A DNA stretch of 5,277 bases from Pyrinomonadaceae bacterium (GCA_013813825.1 JACCRA010000078.1:1-5277), one strand, 5' to 3'. Shown: positions 1-4,899, counted from the first letter of the stretch. The notes: generated by a model from the sequence alone, not told the origin. Numbers and translations are program-made.

Positions 1-30
1 AGCCTTCCATAACTCCACGTAAAGGTACAT
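1..30 (-). CDS. Start of a minus-strand gene running off the left edge (10 codons)
   Basis: Reading the minus strand, an ATG at 30-28 opens MYLYVELWKA and stays open to the window edge. A near-ideal Shine-Dalgarno sequence, GGAAGGAG (plus-strand 39-46), lies 8 nt upstream, and this is the main reason to believe in the gene. The peptide is reminiscent of the N-terminus of a family of small uncharacterised proteins that begin 'MYxYVELW' (DUF6616 from memory). Ten residues cannot establish that, so I assign no function. The gene is transcribed away from the IS6 remnants to its right. Its upstream region is therefore the gene-poor 31-459 stretch, and any promoter must lie there; I could not identify one with confidence. 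Confidence 0.6.
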   Translation of the reverse strand, partial: MYLYVELWKA

Positions 31-459
31 CTAAGCTTCTCCTTCCAAATCCGAATGGTTTACAAACGAGACGGCTTGTAATTGATATGTGGCGTTAAGT
101 CAACAGTTGATAGGAGCGCGAGCCATCTAACGCCGGAGCTGAGATGCGCCGCGCGTAAGCGTTCAAACTACGACGAAGGAGACATGATGACAAGCATTCT
201 ATCGCGGCGTCATCTCCAGCGACTTATAGGTGTACGTGGTCATCTCCGCTGTAATCTTTATGGCGCAGATGGGACATGCCGGGCGGGTGTGACGACTCTG
301 CAATGAACGGCAGTGCGATGCCTGTAACAAGCGTGCCGCACACCCGCACGGCGCTTTTCGCTCACCAACGAATACTCAGATACCGCCGATGAACGGCTCT
401 ACTATAAGTTCCTAGCTCGCGCACAGTTCACCGTGGCGAGACTTCGGCAGCCAGCGCGA
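31..459. other. Gene-poor stretch between the left-edge gene and the IS6 remnant
   Basis: I see no credible protein gene here. The longest open frame (82-306, plus) has low-complexity Arg/Cys-rich composition, no ribosome binding site and no recognisable motif. The stretch contains the inverted repeat at 278-352. It also has two segments with the 'taac...cgc' texture of integron attC-like or dispersed genomic repeats (about 125-160 and 320-355). The first has ATCTAAC at 125-131, matching the attC-type core RYYYAAC. GTTAAGT at 94-100 matches GTTRRRY but lies on the wrong side to complete the same site. These are sequence resemblances only. The region is probably decayed intergenic DNA left of a mobile-element cluster. 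Confidence 0.5.
278..352. repeat. 14-bp imperfect inverted repeat with a 47-nt loop
   Basis: The left arm GCCGGGCGGGTGTG (278-291) is the reverse complement of the right arm CACACCCGCACGGC (339-352) except for one position, giving 13 of 14 pairs. The loop is long and no T-run follows, so it does not look like an intrinsic terminator. Long GC-rich arms around a less paired interior, next to a 'gtaacaagcg' segment, are reminiscent of folded attC-like or dispersed hairpin repeats seen in several soil bacterial genomes. That assignment is inference. The pairing itself is directly visible. Confidence 0.5.
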
Positions 460-733
460 GGTATCGTCAAATTAACCATGCCGGCGTGCTGCAGATCAGC
501 ACGTGCGGCATAATCCGCCGATGAAACCCTCCCTGTACCGCCGGCACCGCTTCCCTGCTGAGATCATTAGCCACTGCGTCCTTATCTATTTCCGCTTCCC
601 CTTAAGTTACCGCGATGTCGAAGAGATGATGCGGATGCGCGGCGTCACGCTCACCTATGAAACGGTCCGATACTGGTACCTCAAGTTCGGTCAGAATTTC
701 GGCAATAACTTGCGCCGCCGGAGCCCTCGACCG
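460..733 (+). mobile_element. Left-end remnant of an IS6-family insertion sequence
   Basis: The segment begins with GGTATCGTCAAATTAACC, which matches the left terminal repeat of the intact element at 3272 (GGTACTGTCAAGTTAATG) at most positions. It then stays collinear with that element through the transposase start and about the first 72 codons. The two copies agree at about 76% of amino acids over this stretch (55 of 72 by my hand alignment), so this is a related but older or different IS6 member and not a fresh duplicate. Collinearity stops at 733, where a second inward-facing IS6-type terminal repeat begins. The rest of the transposase and the original right end are missing. No 8-bp match exists between the left flank (452-459) and any candidate right flank I checked. 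Confidence 0.85.
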
Positions 734-754
734 GGTATTGTCAAGTTAACCTAA
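503..754 (+). pseudogene. Truncated IS6-family transposase (N-terminal DNA-binding part only)
   Basis: The most likely original start is the ATG at 521 (MKPSLYRRHRFP...). The frame is also open from a GTG at 503, which adds MRHNPP. About 72 residues match the N-terminus of the intact transposase in this window, covering the helix-turn-helix region with the 'LSYRDVEEMM...RGVTLTYETVRYW' pattern and the 'RRRSPRPG' linker. The DDE catalytic domain is completely absent. After 'SPRPG' the frame reads IVKLT and stops at a TAA (752-754). These last codons come from the terminal repeat of the adjacent 734-852 unit, so the protein is a chimeric truncation. It cannot catalyse transposition. In principle a product could still bind IS ends, but no good ribosome binding site is visible and I treat it as a decayed gene. 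Confidence 0.85.
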
Positions 755-852
755 AATCAGCGGAAATAACTCCAATATGTAGGCCCCCCGTGGTCATTAT
801 CTTCAACATAGTGTATACGACAACCGCAAATTACGTTTAACTTGACAATACC
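734..852. mobile_element. 119-bp MITE-like unit with perfect 16-bp IS6-type terminal repeats
   Basis: The unit starts GGTATTGTCAAGTTAA (734-749) and ends TTAACTTGACAATACC (837-852); these are perfect inverted complements over 16 bp. Both match the ends of the two IS6-family sequences in this window, with the pattern GGTA-y-TGTCAAGTTAA. The roughly 87-bp interior is more AT-rich than the neighbouring genes and has no open frame. The geometry is that of a miniature, non-autonomous derivative of an IS6-type element, or of an internally deleted copy. Flanking 8-mers (726-733 and 853-860) do not match, so no target duplication is visible, and its left edge coincides exactly with the breakpoint of the truncated IS copy. 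An IS6-type transposase could act on its ends in trans, but that is inference. Confidence 0.7.
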
Positions 853-875
853 GTGAGCTGAGTTCCGCTCTCTTC

Positions 876-905
876 TTGACAGCTTAGGGGCTCGACGAGC
901 AGTAT
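876..905 (+). promoter_or_regulatory. Weak candidate promoter upstream of the PEP-CTERM gene
   Basis: A perfect -35 consensus TTGACA lies at 876-881. Eighteen nucleotides later CAGTAT (900-905) is only a half-match to TATAAT. It would leave a leader of over 100 nt before the ATG at 1029. A second TTGACA at 842-847 lies inside the terminal repeat of the miniature element and points the same way, but has no good -10 at the right distance. Both are guesses from consensus. Confidence 0.2.
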
Positions 906-1028
906 GTCGCAACGTACTACAACTTCTACGATCTCAAAGCATTGAGAGGCCTGCTCCTCCAACTGAGGCTCGACCGAGCCTTTGAACTTCAGTTCGAGCT
1001 TAACCGCACGGGTCAGGAGCTAAGGGAG

Positions 1029-1664
1029 ATGAAACCCAACAAGTTCAGTTTAGCGTTCATCGGGTGTGTGCTGGTGTGTCTGTTCGCGAGCACGGCACGC
1101 GCCGACCCGGTGACAGTGAGATTCGACGAACTGCCGGACGGGACGCCGATCAACAACGTCAACTTATCCGGTGTGGCCTTCGGCTTCACGCTGAATGGCG
1201 CGGCTTCGACCGACGCGCGCTTCCGTCGAGTCGGTCCGCGCAATCAGGCTTATGTGCAGTGTCCGTGCTTGGAAGGCGCGGCTGCCGGAGTGCTAACGTT
1301 TGATTTCGCCGCGCCGACTTCGACGCTGAGTTTCGGTCTCGCCCGCGTGACGAACTTGAATCTGTTCCCCGGCGCGACCGTACAGCTTTTCGACGCCGCG
1401 TCCGTCCTGCTCAACACTCTGACGATTGATCTGGTTCGCGTGCCGCCGTTTGATTTCCCCGAAGGCTTGTTCAGCTACACGGGCGTGCCGGTGGGCCGCG
1501 CAGTCATCACCTTCAATAATCCGTCGGCAGCCTTGCGTTTCGCTTTGGACAACCTGACTTTCGACCAGCCCGCCGCGCCGATTCCCGAACCGGCGACATT
1601 GCTGTTGCTCGGCACAGGGCTGGCGGGCATCGTCGCAATCCACCGCCGTCGTCAACAACCGTAG
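1029..1664 (+). CDS. PEP-CTERM sorting-domain protein (secreted, 211 aa)
   Basis: The ATG at 1029 is chosen because AGGAG (1015-1019) sits 9 nt upstream and because translation then opens with a classic signal peptide: MKPNK, a hydrophobic stretch to about residue 20, and a likely cut after ARA (residue 25). The frame extends further upstream to a TTG at 942, but that adds an implausible charged leader. Residues 26-180 are beta-rich and contain 'FDELPDGTPINN' near 32-43 and a terminal 'ALDNLTF' (172-178) typical of PEP-CTERM beta-sandwich proteins. The C-terminus is a textbook exosortase signal: IPEPA at 185-189, a hydrophobic helix to about 204, then HRRR. Such proteins are exported by Sec, processed by EpsH/exosortase-type enzymes and typically associate with the cell surface or exopolysaccharide. 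No exosortase gene is in the window. The specific ligand or role is unknown. Cys78 and Cys80 form a CPC motif that may be structural. Confidence 0.88.
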   Translation: MKPNKFSLAFIGCVLVCLFASTARADPVTVRFDELPDGTPINNVNLSGVAFGFTLNGAASTDARFRRVGPRNQAYVQCPCLEGAAAGVLTFDFAAPTSTLSFGLARVTNLNLFPGATVQLFDAASVLLNTLTIDLVRVPPFDFPEGLFSYTGVPVGRAVITFNNPSAALRFALDNLTFDQPAAPIPEPATLLLLGTGLAGIVAIHRRRQQP

Positions 1665-1699
1665 CGTGGACGAAGGTTTGGGCTCCTCTCGCGTGACTG

Positions 1700-1744
1700 C
1701 TTTGTGCCCCCGTCCGCGCTCGCCTTTGGCGAGACAAAGTTTTT
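1700..1744 (+). terminator. Possible intrinsic terminator after the PEP-CTERM gene
   Basis: CTCGCC (1719-1724) pairs with GGCGAG (1728-1733) around a TTT loop. Outside this, CTTTGT (1700-1705) can pair with ACAAAG (1734-1739), followed at once by TTTTT (1740-1744). The inner hairpin is short and the outer helix is separated from it by an unpaired bulge, so termination may be partial. It lies 16 nt before the amidase start codon, which would let it attenuate read-through into that gene. Confidence 0.45.
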
Positions 1745-1760
1745 GACTTGAGGGACGAAC

Positions 1761-2909
1761 ATGAAAAGATTGCTCTCCTACCTCTGCATACTTTCTCTTG
1801 CCGTCGGTGTGTGCTTTGACGGCGCGGCGGCGCAGCAGACTTGCGACTTGACGGGCAGGAAAATCTTTGTGGATGCCGGGCATGGCGGCAGCGATCCGGG
1901 CGCCATCGGGCCGACGGGATTGCAGGAAAAGGATGTCAACCTCGACGTCGCTCTGCGCTTGCGCGACTGGCTGCAGGGGTTGGGCGCGACCGTCGAGATG
2001 AGCCGCACGACGGACATCTTTATTCCACTCAGCACGCGCGCCGATCTCGCTAACGCCTTCGGCGCCGACCGCTTCATCTCCGTCCACAACAACGCCTTCA
2101 CCAGCCCGTCCGCCAACGGCACAGAAACTTACACCGTGCCCAATCCTTCAGCCACCACGCGCGACTTCGGACAGCAGACGCTCAATTACCTGCTGTGGTA
2201 CTTGGGTCTGCGTAATCGCGGACTCAGAACCGCGAACTTCACGGTGTTGATCCGCACGGCGATGCCCGCAGTTTTGTCGGAATCGGCTTTCGTCACCAAC
2301 CCCGCCGAAGAAGCTCTGCTCGCCGACCCCGCCGCGCGCGCTTGGATCGCCGAAGCCCACGCCTACGCGATTTGCCAACACCTCAACGCCTCAATTGCAA
2401 CGCCCGGCGAGACAACCGCCAGCGGTGCGGCTCAGTCGCAGCAGCAGGCTGTTTACATTAAGGACGGACAAGTTTGGGTGGCGGGCACAGGCGCTGACAC
2501 GCAGTTGACGAGTGACGATCTGGTTTACAGCGACGCTAAGCTCAATCCGACGGGAGACAAAGTGTTAGTGACCGGCAGCGACTTTGCCGGCAGCCGCTTA
2601 CTCGTCATTGACTTAGCGGCCGGCGGGCGGAGCGACTTAAGCGTGTTTGGCATCGGGCACGCCGGCGAGTACAACTTGAATTACGAAGGTTTCTGGTCCC
2701 CCGACGGCAGCCGCATCCTCGTGCTGTTTACGCGCGACGACGGTCACGAACAAATTGCCGCCGACCTCTATCTATTCGACGGCGACGGCAGAAATCACCT
2801 GCGTTTGACGGACGATGAAATGGTGAAACGCAACCCTGCTTGGACGGGGGACGCGCAAGTGAGCTATGAGACGGGTGATGGCACGACCGTCACCCTCGAT
2901 CTGCCTTGA
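1761..2909 (+). CDS. Exported N-acetylmuramoyl-L-alanine amidase (Amidase_3) with TolB/PD40-like C-terminal repeats
   Basis: The start ATG at 1761 has GAGGGA (1750-1755) 5 nt upstream. Residues 1-24 form a signal peptide (MKRLL, hydrophobic core, GAAA before QQ), so the enzyme acts in the periplasm. Residues about 33-208 are a zinc-dependent Amidase_3 domain, which cleaves the amide bond between N-acetylmuramic acid and L-alanine of peptidoglycan. The motifs are present in order: 'VDAGHGGSDPGA' (His41), 'LQEKDVNL' (Glu56), 'ISVHNNA' (His109) and 'LSESAFVTNPAEE' (Glu174), so zinc ligands and catalytic glutamate are all retained. After a Gln/Ser/Ala-rich linker (about 211-230), residues 231-382 carry propeller-type repeats: 'LNPTGDKVLV' (261), 'FWSPDGSRILVLF' (311) with 'DLYLFDGDG', and 'NPAWTGDAQVSYE'. 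That is about three TolB/PD40 blades, too few for a closed propeller. No SH3b, LysM or SPOR wall-binding domain is seen. It may be cotranscribed with, or attenuated behind, the PEP-CTERM gene. Confidence 0.9.
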   Translation: MKRLLSYLCILSLAVGVCFDGAAAQQTCDLTGRKIFVDAGHGGSDPGAIGPTGLQEKDVNLDVALRLRDWLQGLGATVEMSRTTDIFIPLSTRADLANAFGADRFISVHNNAFTSPSANGTETYTVPNPSATTRDFGQQTLNYLLWYLGLRNRGLRTANFTVLIRTAMPAVLSESAFVTNPAEEALLADPAARAWIAEAHAYAICQHLNASIATPGETTASGAAQSQQQAVYIKDGQVWVAGTGADTQLTSDDLVYSDAKLNPTGDKVLVTGSDFAGSRLLVIDLAAGGRSDLSVFGIGHAGEYNLNYEGFWSPDGSRILVLFTRDDGHEQIAADLYLFDGDGRNHLRLTDDEMVKRNPAWTGDAQVSYETGDGTTVTLDLP

Positions 2910-3197
2910 GGGCGAGTAACCGTTGTTTAGCTTTGGGGAAGAGAGAGCCGGAGAGACCTCACTTACGCATTCTGAACCCATTTTCCATCGGCTTGTGTTT
3001 TGGCTCTGCATAAACTAACCGGTCGCGAGAGTGGTGAGCAGTATCAGGCAATAAAAACAGGTGTAGAAATGCACTTCTTCTATGCATGTGTGTAGAGGCA
3101 TATAAAAAGTAAGCTGTGCATATTTTGGACGAAATGAAGGACATAATGCCGATTCTCTGATGCGCTGAGAGAGTGGCAAGGTCGGAGTTTAAAGATG
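2910..3197. other. Gene-free stretch after the amidase, ending at a strong terminator
   Basis: No plausible protein gene is visible on either strand. The minus-strand frames crossing it (2772-3011 and 2959-3378) lack ribosome binding sites and run through the terminator or into the IS. Base composition becomes clearly more AT-rich around 3040-3130. A small hairpin TCTCT/AGAGA occurs near 3155-3172 ('tctctgatgcgctgagaga'). TATAAA at 3101-3106 could be a -10 box, but the hexamer 17 nt upstream (TTCTAT) is poor. The stretch is either the 3' untranslated region of the amidase mRNA or hosts a small RNA that ends at 3228. I recognise no known RNA family. Confidence 0.4.
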
Positions 3198-3228
3198 AAG
3201 GGCGGCTTCTCAAGAAGCCGCCCTTTTT
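3198..3228 (+). terminator. Strong intrinsic terminator
   Basis: AAGGGCGGCTTCT (3198-3210) and AGAAGCCGCCCTT (3213-3225) form a perfect 13-bp stem closed by a 2-nt spacer; in practice the loop would be slightly larger. A T-run begins at 3224. The T-run is on the plus strand only, so it terminates rightward transcription, either of the amidase 290 nt upstream or of an unrecognised transcript in between. It also insulates the amidase from the IS6 element that begins 44 nt further on. Confidence 0.92.
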
Positions 3229-3271
3229 AGTCAGTAAGATAGTTTCAGGTGCAAGGTGATAGTCCGCGAAT

Positions 3272-3289
3272 GGTACTGTCAAGTTAATG
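3272..3289 (+). repeat. Left terminal inverted repeat of the intact IS6 element
   Basis: GGTACTGTCAAGTTAATG pairs imperfectly (15 of 18) with the right end at 4113-4130. The same motif appears at 460, 734 and (inverted) 837-852, which ties all these boundaries to one family of ends. Confidence 0.85.
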
Positions 3290-3331
3290 CGCCGGTGGGA
3301 CACAGAAGCATTCATGCGGCATAATCCCCCG

Positions 3332-4036
3332 ATGAAAACCTCCCTGTACCGCCGCCACCGCTTCCCTTCCGAAATCATCAGCCACTCGGTGTGGCTCTAC
3401 TTCCGTTTCGCTCTCAGCTACCGCGACGTGGAAGAAATAATGGCGGTGCGCGGCGTCACCTTCACCTACGAGACGATCCGACACTGGTGCCTCAAGTTCG
3501 GCCAGACTTATGCGAATGGGTTGCGCCGCCGAAGCCCTCGCCCTGGTGACAGATGGCACATGGATGAGGTGTTCCTCAGAATCAACGGGCGGACTCACTA
3601 CCTGTGGCGTGCGGTGGACCAGGAGGGCGAAGTGCTCGACATTCTGGTCCAGAGTCGGCGAGATCAGAAAGCCGCGAAGAGGTTTTTGCGCAAGCTCTGG
3701 AAGGGCCTACGAGACGTGCCGCGGGTCGTCTTCACGGACAAACTCAAGAGCTACGGCGCGGCGATAGCCGAGATCATGCCGGGTGTCGAGCACAATCAAG
3801 GTAAACGACAGCATAACCGCGCGGAGAACTCGCACCAGCCAACCAGATTGCGCGAGCGGTTGATGCGCAGGTTCAAGTCGGCAGGCCACGCACAACGCTT
3901 CCTTTCGGCCTTCGGAGTCATCACCTCACACTTCAGACCGGGGCGGCACCTGTACACGGCCGCGGCCTATCGGGAGGTGATGAAGTCGAGATGCGCCACT
4001 TGGGGCGAGGTAGTTGACGCTCAGCCGGCGGCATGA
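3332..4036 (+). CDS. IS6-family DDE transposase (234 aa)
   Basis: The enzyme catalyses replicative transposition of its own element by binding the terminal repeats and joining strands to target DNA. Residues 1-70 hold the helix-turn-helix region ('LSYRDVEEIM...TYETIRHWCLKFG'). Residues about 73-210 form the RNase H-fold catalytic domain with all three acidic residues visible: Asp78 in 'WHMDEV', Asp136 in 'VVFTDKLKSYG' and Glu165 in 'NRAENSHQPTRLRER', followed by the family-typical 'RRFKSAGHAQRFLSAFG'. I chose the ATG at 3332 because it gives 234 aa, the same length as IS26 transposase. The frame is also open from ATGs at 3314 and 3287. The 3314 start adds MRHNPP, which is also encoded in the truncated copy, so it is a real alternative. 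No clear Shine-Dalgarno precedes any of them. No stop or frameshift is present, so the enzyme looks functional. Confidence 0.93.
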   Translation: MKTSLYRRHRFPSEIISHSVWLYFRFALSYRDVEEIMAVRGVTFTYETIRHWCLKFGQTYANGLRRRSPRPGDRWHMDEVFLRINGRTHYLWRAVDQEGEVLDILVQSRRDQKAAKRFLRKLWKGLRDVPRVVFTDKLKSYGAAIAEIMPGVEHNQGKRQHNRAENSHQPTRLRERLMRRFKSAGHAQRFLSAFGVITSHFRPGRHLYTAAAYREVMKSRCATWGEVVDAQPAA

Positions 4037-4059
4037 AGAGCGTCGCCGCTCATCAGCTA

Positions 4060-4100
4060 GATCGGGGCAGGTTCATTCTGTCCGACCCGGTCATTTTTTT
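4060..4100 (+). terminator. Probable terminator of the transposase gene, inside the IS
   Basis: GATCGGG (4060-4066) pairs with CCCGGTC (4086-4092), including one G-U pair, and a run of seven T follows (4094-4100). It lies 23 nt after the transposase stop and just inside the right terminal repeat, where it would end the transposase transcript. Confidence 0.55.
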
Positions 4101-4112
4101 GTCCCTTCATCA

Positions 4113-4130
4113 CGTTAAGTTGACAGTGCC
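4113..4130 (-). repeat. Right terminal inverted repeat of the intact IS6 element
   Basis: CGTTAAGTTGACAGTGCC is the inverted partner of the left end at 3272-3289. It contains an outward TTGACA (4120-4125). No good -10 hexamer is seen 16-19 nt beyond it, so a hybrid promoter toward the right is not evident here. Confidence 0.85.
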
Positions 4131-4270
4131 ATATTCGACAACCTCAATTACAAAGAGTCGCTGCCCTTTTTTCAACCTCTCAGCATTACTTTTTCATGAC
4201 TACCGGAAGAACAAAACCTTTGTCTCCCGCGCTCTTGGAATCATCCTTCACGCAGACAAAACGGCAGACA

Positions 4271-4789
4271 TTAAATTGCTGTTTTGCGATGCGCGACGAG
4301 CCGCAGCAAGCCGTTGATGCCTGCATGAACGAGCGCATAGACGATAATCGCAATCACAATCGGTAGCGCCAACGTGTAGCCGCCTTCGATTGACGGACTC
4401 CCGACGATGCCGCGAAACGGCGCATAGAGCGGGTCGGTTACGCTGCGAATGAATTGCACAAACCCGGCGCTCGAACGCGCCGCCAGCAGCGCCAGCAGCA
4501 ACCGGACGGCGAGCAGCGCGTAGATGACATAGAAGATGTAGTCCACGACCTGTGAAACGCGAGCCAAGCCGCGCGAGCGTTCGACTTCGCGCTCGGTTTC
4601 GGCGACTTCATTGATCGCCTTGCCGCGCATCTCTCCGGCGACCTGCTCCATCTGCCGCGCTTCGATGCGCGTCGTGCGGTCGGCGCGGGTGGCGATTTCG
4701 GAGTTCACATCTGATTCGACCTGCGACTTGATCGCGTCGTGTTGCATTTGGCGACGCGCTTCGTCGGCAGCCAGTTTGTCGTCTTGCAT
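4271..4789 (-). CDS. YggT-family membrane protein with a charged N-terminal extension (172 aa)
   Basis: The start at 4789 is supported by AGGAGG (plus-strand 4797-4802) 7 nt upstream. Residues 1-75 are hydrophilic, rich in Glu, Arg, Gln and Ala with no helix breakers, and probably form a cytoplasmic helix or coiled coil. Residues about 82-103 and 138-158 are two membrane helices. Between them lies the family signature 'FIRSVTDPLYAPFRGIVGSP' (113-132), which identifies the YggT/YlmG domain. Relatives are small envelope proteins. Cyanobacterial and plastid YlmG proteins influence nucleoid or thylakoid organisation, and the plastid relative CCB3 takes part in cytochrome b6 maturation. The bacterial function is not settled. 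Typical single-domain members are about 85-100 aa, so the N-terminal half is an addition that may bring a partner-binding role. The gene stands alone, pointing toward the IS, with no clear terminator downstream. Confidence 0.82.
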   Translation of the reverse strand: MQDDKLAADEARRQMQHDAIKSQVESDVNSEIATRADRTTRIEARQMEQVAGEMRGKAINEVAETEREVERSRGLARVSQVVDYIFYVIYALLAVRLLLALLAARSSAGFVQFIRSVTDPLYAPFRGIVGSPSIEGGYTLALPIVIAIIVYALVHAGINGLLRLVAHRKTAI

Positions 4790-4870
4790 CTGAAATCCTC
4801 CTGCATAGTCAATCGAAATTTTAGAAAGCTTCTCGCGCGTCCCTCCCTTGCTCGGTTGTTAAACCTCAGT

Positions 4871-4899
4871 AGTATAGCGGCAACCTCTAATCATTCATC
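4871..4899 (-). promoter_or_regulatory. Weak candidate promoter for the yggT-like gene
   Basis: On the minus strand TATACT (plus 4871-4876) is a good -10 match about 80 nt before the start codon. The hexamer 17 nt upstream of it, GATGAA (plus 4894-4899), is a poor -35. The assignment rests almost entirely on the -10 box and on the position of the region upstream of the gene. Confidence 0.22.

Larger units (their letters stand above)
3272..4130 (+). mobile_element. Complete IS6-family insertion sequence, 859 bp
   Basis: The left end GGTACTGTCAAGTTAATG (3272-3289) and the reverse complement of the right end, GGCACTGTCAACTTAACG (4113-4130), match at 15 of 18 positions. The size, the single transposase frame and the terminal GG...TGTCAA fit the IS6 (IS26/IS240/IS6100) family. 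Members move replicatively through cointegrates and commonly leave 8-bp duplications. Here the flanks 3264-3271 (ccgcgaat) and 4131-4138 (atattcga) are unrelated. One side has therefore probably been altered by an adjacent deletion or recombination, or the duplication has decayed. Each end contains an outward-facing TTGACA, a known IS6-family feature that can supply a -35 box to neighbouring genes. It inserted between the amidase terminator and the 3' end of the yggT-like gene, damaging neither. Confidence 0.9.

Noticed and set aside
93..110. CGTTAAGTCAACAGT as another degraded IS6 right end
   Set aside because: It resembles the right terminal repeat at 4113-4130 internally, but the outermost bases (GG at the tip) and two central bases differ, leaving 12 of 18, and no IS sequence lies on its inner side.
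82..306. 74-aa plus-strand open frame in the gene-poor left region
   Set aside because: No ribosome binding site, no recognisable motif, and Arg/Cys/His-rich composition typical of a random frame in GC-rich DNA.
942..1028. N-terminal extension of the PEP-CTERM protein from the TTG at 942
   Set aside because: It would bury the signal peptide behind 29 charged residues, whereas the ATG at 1029 has a good Shine-Dalgarno sequence and yields a canonical signal peptide.
1293..2087. 264-aa minus-strand open frame opposite the PEP-CTERM and amidase genes
   Set aside because: It is antisense to two well-supported genes with clear motifs, and its Gln/Arg/Glu-rich composition is that of a shadow of GC-rich coding DNA.
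2959..3378. 139-aa minus-strand open frame across the terminator and the IS left end
   Set aside because: It runs through a strong hairpin terminator and the terminal repeat of an insertion sequence, and has no ribosome binding site or family resemblance.
4132..4152. Similarity of the DNA just outside the intact IS right end to 814-835 inside the miniature element (about 18 of 22 aligned columns with one gap)
   Set aside because: Allowing a gap, a match this short is expected by chance somewhere in a 5-kb window, and no mechanism clearly requires it. It is worth a glance only if the miniature element proves multicopy.
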